Below are positions 42,928 to 52,278 of a stretch of 64,000 bases of DNA, in pieces. A program made the translations under genes and the position numbers. The notes beneath the pieces are model-generated. The model did not search any database and was not told where the DNA came from. It was given only the letters and a program-made list of their open reading frames with translations. The DNA is taken from assembly GCF_963975345.1 (NCBI RefSeq), contig NZ_CAXBGE010000009.1, positions 62,001 through 126,000 of the forward strand, given 5' to 3'. This DNA is from Maricaulis sp963975345. Lineage in GTDB: Bacteria > Pseudomonadota > Alphaproteobacteria > Caulobacterales > Maricaulaceae. Position 1 is the stretch's first letter. Every line of letters begins with the position of its first letter.

Positions 42928-43274
42928 GCCGCGACGCCCAGCACAGCCTCGCGCACGGCTGGGGTCCAGCCGACATGCAATTTGCCATCGATGGTGATCA
43001 CTGGCCGCTTGATCAAGGTGGGATTGGCAATCAGCAGCGCCGCCGGCTCTGCATCGGCGAGCCGCTGATCCTGAATTGAGAGACCACGCCAAGTCGTCGA
43101 GCGCGTATTGAGCAGCGCTTTGGCGCCAGCGAGTTTCACCCAAGCCGGAACCAGCGACACCAGCTCGGCCTCGTCACGGATATCGACGAAGCGATGCTCC
43201 AGCCCGGCGGATGTGATTTCCCGCAGCGCCAGTTTGCATGTGTCGCAGTTTTTCAGTCCGTAAAGCGTGATCAT
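42924..43274 (-). CDS. ArsC/Spx family thioredoxin-fold protein
   Basis: 116 aa. N terminus MITLYGLKNCDTCKLALREI shows the CxxC-like NCDTC of the arsenate reductase-related YffB group, and LIKRPVITIDGK is the conserved later motif. True arsenate reductase activity is doubtful; many members are of unknown function. Overlaps ispG and the aldolase by 4 bp each, giving a coupled ispG-arsC-aldolase run. Confidence 0.85.
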   Translation of the reverse strand: MITLYGLKNCDTCKLALREITSAGLEHRFVDIRDEAELVSLVPAWVKLAGAKALLNTRSTTWRGLSIQDQRLADAEPAALLIANPTLIKRPVITIDGKLHVGWTPAVREAVLGVAA

Positions 43275-44431
43275 TGCGCCGCCGCCTCTTCCGCTTCGCG
43301 CTCGACGCGCAAAAGCTCGGCGCGCGCCTCGACCAGCTCGACGATATGCTCAACCATCGCTTCATTGGTAACGTTGTGATCGGGCTTGCCGGAGACATAC
43401 ATCTTGCCGCGCCCGGCACCCCCGCCAGTAAAACCGAGATCGGTCATCAGTGCTTCGCCCGGCCCGTTCACGACACAGCCAATGATCGAGAGCGAGATCG
43501 GCTCGGAGATGTGCGCCAGCCGGGCCTCCAGGGTTTCAACCGTGCGGATAACGTCGAAGCCCTGCCGCGCGCAGGAGGGACAAGCGATGATATTGACGCC
43601 GCGCGTGCGCAGCCCCAGCGATTTGAGAATATCGAAACCGACCTTCACTTCTTCCTCGGGCTCGGCCGAGAGCGAGACGCGGATCGTGTCGCCAATCCCG
43701 GCCCACAAGAGCGAGCCGATCCCGATTGAGGATTTCACCGTGCCGATGCGGGTGCCGCCGGCCTCGGTCACACCGAGATGCAGCGGTGCATCCGTCGCTT
43801 CGGAGAGCTGGTGATAGGCGGCGACCGTCATGAAGGTGTCGGAGGATTTGACCGAGATCTTGTAGTTGCGGAAGTCGAGATCATCGAGAATGCGGGCGTG
43901 CTCCAGTGCGCTCTCGACCATCGCATCGGGGCAAGGCTCACCGTATTTTTCCAGCAAATGCTTTTCGAGCGAACCGGCATTGACGCCGATCCGGATGGCG
44001 CAGCCATAATCGCGCGCCGCCTGCACCACGTCACGGACCCGGTCCATCGAGCCGATATTGCCCGGATTGATCCGCAGACAGGCCGCGCCGGCCTTGGCCG
44101 CCTCAATGCCGCGCTTATAGTGAAAATGAATGTCGGCGATCAGGGGCATGCTGGAAGCCCGCACGATGGTCTTCAGCGCCGCCGTCGAGGCTTCGTCAGG
44201 GCATGACACCCGCACGATATCGACCCCGGCCTCCTCGCAGCGCCGGATCTGACCGATCGTCGCACTGGCGTCGGAGGTCAGCGTATTGGTCATGGTCTGA
44301 ACGCTGATCGGGGCGTCACCGCCGATGTCCAGCCGGCCGACCCGGATCGTGCGGCTCTTGCGACGCTCGATCATCCGCCATGGGCGAACGGAGCGCGGAT
44401 CAACGGCACGGTCAGGGATAATGGCAGACAT
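43271..44431 (-). CDS. ispG: IspG (GcpE), MEcPP to HMBPP synthase
   Basis: 386 aa from ATG 44431 (MSAIIPDRAVDP); an upstream ATG at 44464 is less likely. 4Fe-4S enzyme of the non-mevalonate isoprenoid route. Fe-S ligands lie in IIACPSCARQGFDV and GCVVNGPGEA, and the N terminus has IGGDAPISVQTMTNT. Downstream of the RodZ-like gene, the same order as rodZ-ispG in E. coli. Confidence 0.96.
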   Translation of the reverse strand: MSAIIPDRAVDPRSVRPWRMIERRKSRTIRVGRLDIGGDAPISVQTMTNTLTSDASATIGQIRRCEEAGVDIVRVSCPDEASTAALKTIVRASSMPLIADIHFHYKRGIEAAKAGAACLRINPGNIGSMDRVRDVVQAARDYGCAIRIGVNAGSLEKHLLEKYGEPCPDAMVESALEHARILDDLDFRNYKISVKSSDTFMTVAAYHQLSEATDAPLHLGVTEAGGTRIGTVKSSIGIGSLLWAGIGDTIRVSLSAEPEEEVKVGFDILKSLGLRTRGVNIIACPSCARQGFDVIRTVETLEARLAHISEPISLSIIGCVVNGPGEALMTDLGFTGGGAGRGKMYVSGKPDHNVTNEAMVEHIVELVEARAELLRVEREAEEAAAQ

Positions 44432-44515
44432 GGCGGACTCCGGTAACGCGTCGCGCGTCAGCATGAGTGTCCGATATAGCGAGATTGCGGCAGGCTTGCG
44501 AGGCGCTGCGGTGAT

Positions 44516-45361
44516 TTATTCCAGCTCGCCCGCAGCGGGCTCGGCGCTGGCGACAGCGATATTCTCCACCGGGATGCCGGCAAGCCCGAGCGTGCCGAGA
44601 TCGACGCCGCCACGCTCCAGCTGAATCGCCCCGGCATCAGAGGCCGAAAATGTCAGCCCGTCTTCTCGCGTTTGATAGATATCGCCCACGACGAGACTGC
44701 GCGAATACAGGATGCGCCCGGAAGCGTCCTGGACTTCCAGCGAAGTCGGCGCGGTCGCGCGCAGCGTCAGCCGCTCGCCTGCTGCGGCATCGCCAAGCGG
44801 CACACCGGTCCAGATCGATCCGATATCCGCAGCCCGCAATTCCGGCTGGAAATCAGCGCGGGCCCATTCCGGGGCCGCATCCGGCGGTGACGGCAAATTG
44901 GCAATCGCGCCGAAAGACGGCGCCTGCTCGGAATACCACCAGGCCACCGACGCCACGCTGACAAGGATCAGCAGCGCCCCAAACACGCCGCGTGGCAATT
45001 TGATCGGATCGCGCGTTTTGGCTCCAGCTGACGGTACGGCGCGGCCGGTTTCGGTATCAACTTCGCGCTTGAATTGATCGACAATACCGACCGGTTCAAT
45101 GCCAAGGAAACCGGCATAGGTACGCAGATAGCCCAGCGCATAGGCACGGGCCGGCAGGCCTCGTGTGTCCATGGTTTCGAGGGCTTCCAGATAGTCGCGG
45201 CGAATTCGGGTGCGGGCTGAGGCGGAGTCGAGCGTCAGTCCTGCCTTGGCGCGCGCCTCACGCAGGCGGTCCCCAGCGGAATACTGCACATAGCTGGCAC
45301 CATTCTCGGAAAACACAGAATCTACCGGCACGAAACCCGCCATCCTCGTTTGACTCGACAT
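44516..45361 (-). CDS. rodZ: RodZ-like HTH membrane protein
   Basis: 281 aa from ATG 45361; ATG 45343 is an alternative. Cytoplasmic helix-turn-helix in the N-terminal third (GDRLREARAKAGLTLDSA, then IRRDYLEALE), a membrane segment near residue 135 (VFGALLILVSVASVAWWY), and a periplasmic beta-rich C-terminal domain (DUF4115-like). RodZ links MreB to the wall synthesis complex. The pairing with ispG supports the name. Confidence 0.82.
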   Translation of the reverse strand: MSSQTRMAGFVPVDSVFSENGASYVQYSAGDRLREARAKAGLTLDSASARTRIRRDYLEALETMDTRGLPARAYALGYLRTYAGFLGIEPVGIVDQFKREVDTETGRAVPSAGAKTRDPIKLPRGVFGALLILVSVASVAWWYSEQAPSFGAIANLPSPPDAAPEWARADFQPELRAADIGSIWTGVPLGDAAAGERLTLRATAPTSLEVQDASGRILYSRSLVVGDIYQTREDGLTFSASDAGAIQLERGGVDLGTLGLAGIPVENIAVASAEPAAGELE

Positions 45362-45446
45362 GACCTTAAACCCATCCCCACCCGGGAGCCGCATCCTCAC
45401 TCAGGCACGGTGAATGGGCTATCCCACACCACCACTTACCATAAGA

Positions 45447-47738
45447 TCAAATTCTGCGCCCGTTTTCAACAGCCTCGCCGGGCAATCCGGCATCGGCACC
45501 GGCTTTCAGCAGGAGCGGTCTCAAGCTGTCGGCCGGGCTATCCATACGGCTAGCAAGCCAGGTGCCAAGCTTGGACGCATCGAGGCCGGAGATCATTTTC
45601 CGGATCGGACCGACATTGGCCGCAGCCATGGAAAGACTTCGGTAACCAAGCCCTATCAGGACTGCAGCCTCGAGCGGCTTGGCGGCGATCTCGCCACAGA
45701 CCGAGACGGGAACATCGTGTTTGGCGCAGGCTTTGTGGATCTGCTGGAACAGCCCGAGCGCCGCCGGTGACAACACATCGTACCGATCCGAGACACGGGA
45801 ATTTTGCCGGTCGGCGGCAAAGAAATACTGCATCAGATCATTAGCACCGACCGAAACGAAGTCGACGGCATCGATGACGTGTTCGATAGCCCAGGCAATG
45901 CCCGGCGTTTCCAGCATCAGTCCGATCTTGACCTCTGAGGGCACGGGATGGTGATTGTGCTCGGCATGCTGCAGCTCCCGTTCCAGCATTGTGCGCGCCG
46001 CACGCATTTCCCATGGCGCGGAAATCATCGGGAACATCACGTGCAAGGGCCGATCGGCAGCGGCCTGGATCAGGGCGCGCAACTGGTAACGCAGCAGGCC
46101 GGGCCGATCGAGGCCCATGCGGATAGCGCGCCAGCCCAGCGCCGGATTGGGCTCGACCATGGAGGGCGCGAACGGCGCCACCTTGTCGCCGCCCAGATCC
46201 AGGGTACGGAATACGACCGGCTTGCCCTTGGCCGCATCGAGCACCGACCGGTAGACGAAGGCTTGGGCATCGAGGCGCGGCAAGGTGTCGGCGACCATGA
46301 ACTGGAATTCGGTCCGGAACAGCCCGACCCCGTCGGCGCCGGTCTGCTCAAGCTGGCTCAGCTCAACCAGCAGGCCGGCATTGACGTGCAGGCCAATGCG
46401 TTCACCATCCAGCGTCACCGTCGGTCCACGTTGCTCCGCGTAGGCGAGCCGGCGAACCGACAGGGCCTGCAGACGTTCGTCATAGGCCTCAACCACATCG
46501 GCGGGCGGACGGATATGCAGCACGCCGAATTCGGCGTCGAGGATCACCGGATCACCAGTCTCGGCGCGGTCGAGCGCGCCATCGAGACGGCCGACCAGCG
46601 GAATGCCAAGCGCTTTGGCAACGATGGCGGCGTGAGAGGATGCAGAGCCTTCCTCCAACGCGACGCCCAGCAGTTTTGTGCGGTCAAAATCAAGCAGTTC
46701 GGCTGGGCCAATATTGCGCGCGATCAGGATCGCATTGTCGGGCAGATCGAGCTGTGGCGCCGCATGGCCGTCGAGATGACGCAGCAGGCGATTGGCCAAA
46801 TCTTCCAGATCGTGCAGGCGTTCGCGGAAGGTGAGATCGGCGGCCTTCATCAGCCGGGCCCGGTTTTCATTGCGGACGCGTTCAATGGCGGCTTCTGCGG
46901 TCAAACCGAGCCGGACAGCTTCGCGCAGCCGTTCCAGCCAGCCGCGATCGTGCGCAAACATGCGGTAAGCCTGCAGCACATCACGCGTTGGACCACCGAA
47001 AGGTACTCGCCCGCTTGTCAGCATGTTGTCGATCGATGATCGCAAGCCATCGATCGCGGCGTCGAGCCGGGCCTCTTCGCCTGCCGCGTCCTCGGAAATC
47101 AGCCGGTCAGAGCCGACATGCGGCTCGAACAGGACCGCGACCCCCTTGGCGAGGCCGCCGGAAAAAGCGCCGCCCGTCAACCGCTCCGGCTTGGACTGGC
47201 GTACATCGAGTCCGGCCATTTCCTCGGAATCGACGATATCACCGGAGGCAACGATCTCGGCCAGCACCATGGCCACGGTCTGCAGGGAATCGATCTCGTC
47301 CTCGCCAACCTGGCGCTGCTCTGCGGACTGGGCCGTCAGAACACCGACCAGACGGCCGCCACGCAGGATCGGAACGCCGACAAAGGTGTTGAACGGCTCC
47401 TCGCCGGTTTCCGGCTTGAAGGAGAAAGCCGGGTGGGCGCGAGCATCGGATGCCGCGAAGGGGCGCGCACGCCGCGCCACCAGGCCAACCAGACCTTCGC
47501 CCGGCTGCAGGCGGGTATGGTGGACGGCCTCGGCTTTCAGCCCGTGCGTCGCGCATAATTCCAACGCACTGGACCGCCGCGCCAGATAGATCGAGCACAC
47601 ATCCCAGCCCGCATCTTCTGCGATCAGCGTAGTGAGATGGTCGAGCCGGTCCTGGGCGTTTTCGCGCGTCGCCATAAGCTCGCGCATGCGCCTGAGCAAT
47701 CGGCGCGGATCCCGTATCGTTGGCGGTGTCGCTTCCAT
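45447..47738 (-). CDS. ptsP: PTS enzyme I-Ntr (PtsP)
   Basis: 763 aa. GAF domain first (about residues 20-165), then the PEP-using enzyme I. The phospho-His is in EEGSASSHAAIVAKALGIPL. Later motifs are GIGLFRTEFQFMVA-like (DGVGLFRTEFQFM), GLMLETPGIAWAI and DVPVSVCGEIAA. It phosphorylates NPr in the regulatory nitrogen PTS. The ATG shares a base with the lysC stop (TAATG), so it is coupled to lysC, a conserved alphaproteobacterial pair. Confidence 0.96.
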   Translation of the reverse strand: MEATPPTIRDPRRLLRRMRELMATRENAQDRLDHLTTLIAEDAGWDVCSIYLARRSSALELCATHGLKAEAVHHTRLQPGEGLVGLVARRARPFAASDARAHPAFSFKPETGEEPFNTFVGVPILRGGRLVGVLTAQSAEQRQVGEDEIDSLQTVAMVLAEIVASGDIVDSEEMAGLDVRQSKPERLTGGAFSGGLAKGVAVLFEPHVGSDRLISEDAAGEEARLDAAIDGLRSSIDNMLTSGRVPFGGPTRDVLQAYRMFAHDRGWLERLREAVRLGLTAEAAIERVRNENRARLMKAADLTFRERLHDLEDLANRLLRHLDGHAAPQLDLPDNAILIARNIGPAELLDFDRTKLLGVALEEGSASSHAAIVAKALGIPLVGRLDGALDRAETGDPVILDAEFGVLHIRPPADVVEAYDERLQALSVRRLAYAEQRGPTVTLDGERIGLHVNAGLLVELSQLEQTGADGVGLFRTEFQFMVADTLPRLDAQAFVYRSVLDAAKGKPVVFRTLDLGGDKVAPFAPSMVEPNPALGWRAIRMGLDRPGLLRYQLRALIQAAADRPLHVMFPMISAPWEMRAARTMLERELQHAEHNHHPVPSEVKIGLMLETPGIAWAIEHVIDAVDFVSVGANDLMQYFFAADRQNSRVSDRYDVLSPAALGLFQQIHKACAKHDVPVSVCGEIAAKPLEAAVLIGLGYRSLSMAAANVGPIRKMISGLDASKLGTWLASRMDSPADSLRPLLLKAGADAGLPGEAVENGRRI

Positions 47739-48961
47739 TAATTCCCTATCTGGTCCAGGCCATAGGCCGCATGCAGGGCGCGCACGGCGCGCTCGACAGC
47801 ATCATTGTCTATCAAGGCCGAGATCTTGATCTCGGAGGTCGCCAGAACTTTTACGGCAATCCCGCTCTCAGCCAAAACGCCAAACAGCGAGCGGGCCACA
47901 TCGGCGCGCTGGCGCAGGCCCGCCCCGACAACAGACACTTTCGCCAATCCGGTTTCCGAACTGATCCGAAGTCCCGGCAGTCCGCGCTCCAAGGCCGATT
48001 GGGCCCGATTGAGGTCCCGGTGCGCAACTGAAAATTCCAGATTGACCGTATCCGGCTCGCGCCCATGCGCCTGAACGATCATGTCGACACCGATTCCGGC
48101 ATCAGACAAGAGCGCGAAAGTCTGGCTCGCGAAGCCCGATTGCGGCGCAGCGCCCAGCACGGCGATCCGCGCCTGGTCGCGGGCGTAGGCGACGCCGGAA
48201 ACGACACGGCGCTCGGCGATATCCCGGTCGGCGACGATATCAGTGCCGCGGCTTTGGCCGGCGGCCAGGAAGCTCGACAAGACCCGCATCGGCACATGGC
48301 GCGATTTGGCGAATTCCACCGAGCGGGCCTGCAATACCTTGGCGCCCTGGGCGGCCAGTTCCAGCATCTCGTCATGACTGATCGCATCGAGCCGGCGGGC
48401 GCCCGGTTCGATGCGGGGGTCGGCGGTATAGACGCCATCGACATCGGTATAGATATCACACCGCGCGCCGAGCGCTGCGGCCAAGGCGGCGGCAGAGAGG
48501 TCGGTGCCGCCACGGCCCAGCGTGCGCAGGCAACCATCCTCGGCAATACCCTGATAGCCGGCCAGCACCGGCACGACGCCCGCGGCCATCGCCGCTTCAA
48601 AGGCTGAGGCCTCCATGCCGGCGATCCGGGCCGCGCCGGGTGGTCCGTCGGTGAAGACCGGCGCCTGCCAGCCCATGAAGGAGCGCGCTTCAAGCCCGCG
48701 TTCGCGCAGCGCCAGCGCCATCAGGGCCGCCGCGACCTGTTCGCCGGCCGCTAGCGCGACATCGGTCTCCGCATCGCCCAGCCCGGCGCCGAACTCGCCG
48801 GCCAAGCCCAGCAGTCGATCCGTCTCGCCCGCCATCGCCGAAACCACGACAGCCAGCGTATCGCCGCGTGCGACCGCATCGGCGATGAGGCCGGCCGCAT
48901 GACGGATCCGCTCGATCGTACCGACCGAAGTGCCGCCAAATTTCGCAACGACGCGTGTCAT
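47738..48961 (-). CDS. lysC: Aspartate kinase
   Basis: 407 aa. N terminus VVAKFGGTSVGTIERIRHAA is the aspartokinase signature, and TDVDGVYTADPRIEPGARRL is the conserved substrate region. Two ACT domains occupy the C terminus (about residues 265-400). It makes aspartyl phosphate for lysine, threonine and methionine synthesis. Divergent from ubiG. Confidence 0.97.
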   Translation of the reverse strand: MTRVVAKFGGTSVGTIERIRHAAGLIADAVARGDTLAVVVSAMAGETDRLLGLAGEFGAGLGDAETDVALAAGEQVAAALMALALRERGLEARSFMGWQAPVFTDGPPGAARIAGMEASAFEAAMAAGVVPVLAGYQGIAEDGCLRTLGRGGTDLSAAALAAALGARCDIYTDVDGVYTADPRIEPGARRLDAISHDEMLELAAQGAKVLQARSVEFAKSRHVPMRVLSSFLAAGQSRGTDIVADRDIAERRVVSGVAYARDQARIAVLGAAPQSGFASQTFALLSDAGIGVDMIVQAHGREPDTVNLEFSVAHRDLNRAQSALERGLPGLRISSETGLAKVSVVGAGLRQRADVARSLFGVLAESGIAVKVLATSEIKISALIDNDAVERAVRALHAAYGLDQIGN

Positions 48962-49168
48962 TCCGGCTGTCCCTCGTTCAGTTCAAAAGCCGCGGCTGTT
49001 CAAAACGCCGCACCCGGCTCGATTAGCCCGTCCGGTAGGGCCATAATATGGCTGTCAGGATATCGCGGATGGCCTGCGCCGTGCTATCGCGGTTTCCTAC
49101 TTGGACGCAGCCCTGTACGCAACGCCCGAACGCAATATCGCGCGATTACGCGCATCAGGAGAACAGGC

Positions 49169-49933
49169 ATGACCAGCACGTCCGCACCGGAAACCCTGTC
49201 CCGCCCGTCCGTCGATCCGGCGGAAGTCGAAAAGTTTTCGCGCATCGCTGCCGATTGGTGGGATCCGGACTCCAAGTTCAAACCGTTGCACAAATTCAAT
49301 CCGATCCGGCTGGCCTTCATCCGCGACACCATCTGCAGCCATTTCGGCCTGTCCGGGGAGCGTCCGTTCGAGGGCCTGCGGGTCCTCGATATCGGTTGCG
49401 GCGGCGGGTTGGCATCCGAGCCGATGGCCCGGCTTGGCGCGGCGGTGACCGGCGTCGATGCGGCGGAAGCCAATGTGAAGACCGCCTCGGTGCATGCGGC
49501 CGAACAGGGTCTCGAGATCGATTATCGCCACGGCGTCGCCGAGCAATTGATCGAGGCCGGCGAACCGCCCTTCGACGTCGTGCTCAATCTGGAAGTGATG
49601 GAGCATGTCGCCAATCCCCATACTTTCCTGGTCGACTGTTCCGCCCTGGTCAAACCGGGCGGGCTGATGATCTGCGCCACCATCAACCGGACCTCGAAAG
49701 CCTTCGCACTGGCGATTGTCGGCGCCGAATGGGTGATGGGCTGGCTGCCGCGCGGCACCCACCGCTTCCACAAGCTGGTGCAGCCAAGCGAACTCGCCGC
49801 CGCGCTGCACGAGGGCGGCATGGAGACCAACCCTCCGATCGGGGTCAGCTATAACCCGCTCAATGATCAATGGACCTTGGGCGAGGATAGCAGTGTGAAT
49901 TATATGGTGGTGGCGCAGAAGCCGCAGGCCTGA
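49169..49933 (+). CDS. ubiG: UbiG, ubiquinone O-methyltransferase
   Basis: 254 aa from ATG 49169. The family opening PAEVEKFSRIAADWWDPDSK, SAM motif VLDIGCGGGLASEPMARLGA, and later GTHRFHKLVQPSELAAAL are all typical. It methylates two hydroxyls during ubiquinone synthesis. Longer in-frame extension upstream to 48899 overlaps the lysC start and is ignored. Confidence 0.95.
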   Translation: MTSTSAPETLSRPSVDPAEVEKFSRIAADWWDPDSKFKPLHKFNPIRLAFIRDTICSHFGLSGERPFEGLRVLDIGCGGGLASEPMARLGAAVTGVDAAEANVKTASVHAAEQGLEIDYRHGVAEQLIEAGEPPFDVVLNLEVMEHVANPHTFLVDCSALVKPGGLMICATINRTSKAFALAIVGAEWVMGWLPRGTHRFHKLVQPSELAAALHEGGMETNPPIGVSYNPLNDQWTLGEDSSVNYMVVAQKPQA

Positions 49934-49949
49934 CGCCGGAAAATCTCGG

Positions 49950-50372
49950 TCAGTTCGCTTTTTTCGGCGGCGTCGGGGCCAATGCGTCAGGCAAGGGGGC
50001 GACCGGCACGCCCTCATCGCGCAAGGCCTCGCCTTCCGCCGGTGAGGTCTCGCCATAAATCAGCCGTTCCGGCTTGTCGCCGGCATGAATGGCGCGCGCC
50101 TCGGCCGCGAAATCTCCGCCGACATAATCGTAATTGCTGCGAATATGCGCCTTCACCTGCGCCGCCATCGCCTTGAGCTTGGATTCCGGCGTTGCCTCGC
50201 GTTTGCGCGACGTCGCGACGGCCGGTGACATCACCGCCTTGCGAACACCAGTCGATCCGCATTGCGGGCACTCGACGAGGTCGCGCTGGTTTTGCTCATC
50301 AAAGGCCGCGGAGTTTGAAAACCAGGCCTCAAACTCATGGCTGCCATCACAGACAAGCGCATAGCGGATCAT
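49950..50372 (-). CDS. DUF1178 family protein
   Basis: 140 aa. N terminus MIRYALVCDGSHEFEAWFSN then CPQCGSTGVRKAVMSP, a single CxxC knuckle, as in DUF1178. Function unknown. Coupled to the nitrilase-family gene by a 4-bp overlap. Confidence 0.85.
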   Translation of the reverse strand: MIRYALVCDGSHEFEAWFSNSAAFDEQNQRDLVECPQCGSTGVRKAVMSPAVATSRKREATPESKLKAMAAQVKAHIRSNYDYVGGDFAAEARAIHAGDKPERLIYGETSPAEGEALRDEGVPVAPLPDALAPTPPKKAN

Positions 50373-51211
50373 CGCAGGATCACTTCGTCCGGCCCGCCCA
50401 GCTTGCGGTCGTGCAGCAAAGCCGGAATACGCGAGCGGGCATCAGCGACCCTGTCCATGTCGAGCTGGGCCAGCAAAATGCCCGGCTCGTCATGATCGAG
50501 CACGCCCGTCACCGCGCCCCAGGGATCGACAATCATCGAATGACCCCAGGTGCGGCGACCATCCTCGTGCAGCCCCGCCTGGGCCGGTGCAATCACCCAG
50601 GAGCCGGTCTCGATCGCCCGGGCTCTGAGCAGGATTTCCCAATGGGCCCGGCCGGTGGGCCGGGTGAAGGCGGCAGGGACGGTGAGGATTTGCGCGCCGG
50701 CCTGGGCCAGACGGCGGTAAAGATAGGCGAAGCGGACATCGTAACAGATCGACAGACCCAGCCGTGCGCCGCCGGTATCGGCGACGACCAGACGGTCACC
50801 GGCCTGGTAATTGGCGGATTCGCGATAGGTCTCGCCCTGCCCGAGCCCGACATCGAACATGTGGGCCTTGTCATAGGTCGCGAGCAATTGCCCGTCCGGC
50901 GCAAACAGGAAGGACCGGTTGGCGGCCCGGCGTTCGGCCAGTTTGACCGCCAGCGAGCCGATCAGAAGCGTGATGCCCAGTTCCTTGGCCAAAGCGGAAA
51001 ATGCCGGGATCGCCGGATCCTCCTCCGGCGTTCGCATCACGGCGAAAGCCTGGTCGGCATCTTTTTGCACCAGATGCGTCGTCTCCGGTGTCGCGATCAA
51101 CATCGCGCCCTGGGCGGCAGCCCGGCGGATCAGATCGCTCGCCACAGCCAGATTGACGGCCGGATCGATACCGGACCGCATCTGGATCAGGGCTGTGGCG
51201 ATTTTGCTCAT
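50369..51211 (-). CDS. Carbon-nitrogen hydrolase (Nit-like amidase)
   Basis: 280 aa nitrilase-superfamily enzyme. Catalytic triad: Glu in IATPETTHL, Lys in YDKAHMFDV, Cys in LSICYDVRF. Closest type is the Nit1/YafV-like omega-amidase or deaminated-glutathione amidase; the exact substrate is inferred from the family. Overlaps grxC and DUF1178 by 4 bp. Confidence 0.9.
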   Translation of the reverse strand: MSKIATALIQMRSGIDPAVNLAVASDLIRRAAAQGAMLIATPETTHLVQKDADQAFAVMRTPEEDPAIPAFSALAKELGITLLIGSLAVKLAERRAANRSFLFAPDGQLLATYDKAHMFDVGLGQGETYRESANYQAGDRLVVADTGGARLGLSICYDVRFAYLYRRLAQAGAQILTVPAAFTRPTGRAHWEILLRARAIETGSWVIAPAQAGLHEDGRRTWGHSMIVDPWGAVTGVLDHDEPGILLAQLDMDRVADARSRIPALLHDRKLGGPDEVILR

Positions 51212-51468
51212 TTCAGACCGAGCATCCCGTCCAGCTTGCCGGAACGCTCGAGCGCCATCAGCTGGTCGCAGCCGCCGACATGGTCCTTGCCGATGAAGAT
51301 CTGCGGGAAGGTGCGGCCGCCCTTGGAGCGCTGGACCATTTCCTCGCGCTTTTTCTGGTCAAAACCGGCATCGATTTCCTCGAATGCGACCTTCTTCGAT
51401 TTCAGCAGCGAGACCGCGCGGGCGCAATAGCCGCACATCGGTCGGGTATAGATCGTTACGTTAGCCAT
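51208..51468 (-). CDS. grxC: Glutaredoxin 3
   Basis: 86 aa. Active site CGYC in RPMCGYCARAVSLLKSK, with GGRTFPQIFIGKDHVGGCDQ as the glutathione-binding cis-Pro region. Reduces disulfides with glutathione. Part of the comF-grxC-nit-DUF1178 run. Confidence 0.95.
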   Translation of the reverse strand: MANVTIYTRPMCGYCARAVSLLKSKKVAFEEIDAGFDQKKREEMVQRSKGGRTFPQIFIGKDHVGGCDQLMALERSGKLDGMLGLK

Positions 51469-51487
51469 TCATGTACTCCTTCACCCC

Positions 51488-52234
51488 TTACATAGTGGGA
51501 TCGCTGGCGCGTACAACACGGCAGAGTGTTACAACATTCACAAGGGCAGCGCCGGCACGCCGTAACTGCCGCGCACAGGCCGACGCGGTGGCACCGGTTG
51601 TGAACACATCGTCGACCAGAACGACATGGCATCCATCAAGCCTGTGGCCGGGGGCTATCCGGAAAGCGCCGGCCATATTGCGCCGCCGCGACAACACGCT
51701 CTTGCCGGCCTGGCTTGGTGTTGCCCGCGCCCGCAACAGCCAGCTGGCCTGCATCGGAATGCCGGTCTGGCGCGAGAGGGCCTCCCCCAGCAGTGCCGAT
51801 TGATTATAGCGCCGCGCCAACAGGCGGCGCCAGTGCAGCGGCACCGGCAAAATATAATCAGCACCCTCAAGACAGTCCTCGCCAGCGCGTGCCATCCAGC
51901 GGGCAAATTGCCCGATCATCTCGCGCCGGCCGCCATTCTTGAAACCCAACACCAGCGCCCGCGAGGCGTCGCCATAGGCCAGCGGCGCCCGCGCCCGGTC
52001 GAATTTGGGTGGCCGGGCAATGCAGGTCGCACACAAAATTCCGACCTCGGCGCCGAGACCGGATGGATAGGGAAAGGGCAAGCCACAACATTCGCACCAG
52101 GGCGCATCGAGAAATTCCAGCCCTTGCCAGACGCTCGCATCAAGCCGGCCGCTGACATCGACCGGCACACCGCGCACCGGGCAGACCGGCGGCCAGATCG
52201 CATCGGCGAGTGCGCTCAGAACGTGCTTGCTCAC
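51488..52234 (-). CDS. ComF family phosphoribosyltransferase-like protein
   Basis: 248 aa. N-terminal zinc cluster (LDAPWCECCGLPF, ILCATCIARPP) and a C-terminal PRPP site (HVVLVDDVFTTGATASACAR). Related to ComF competence proteins; DNA uptake is not demonstrated for alphaproteobacterial members. Divergent from a methyltransferase. Confidence 0.9.
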   Translation of the reverse strand: MSKHVLSALADAIWPPVCPVRGVPVDVSGRLDASVWQGLEFLDAPWCECCGLPFPYPSGLGAEVGILCATCIARPPKFDRARAPLAYGDASRALVLGFKNGGRREMIGQFARWMARAGEDCLEGADYILPVPLHWRRLLARRYNQSALLGEALSRQTGIPMQASWLLRARATPSQAGKSVLSRRRNMAGAFRIAPGHRLDGCHVVLVDDVFTTGATASACARQLRRAGAALVNVVTLCRVVRASDPTM

Positions 52235-52278
52235 ATCGCCCCCTTTCCTTGGCGCGCCGCAAAAGGCATATCGGCAGC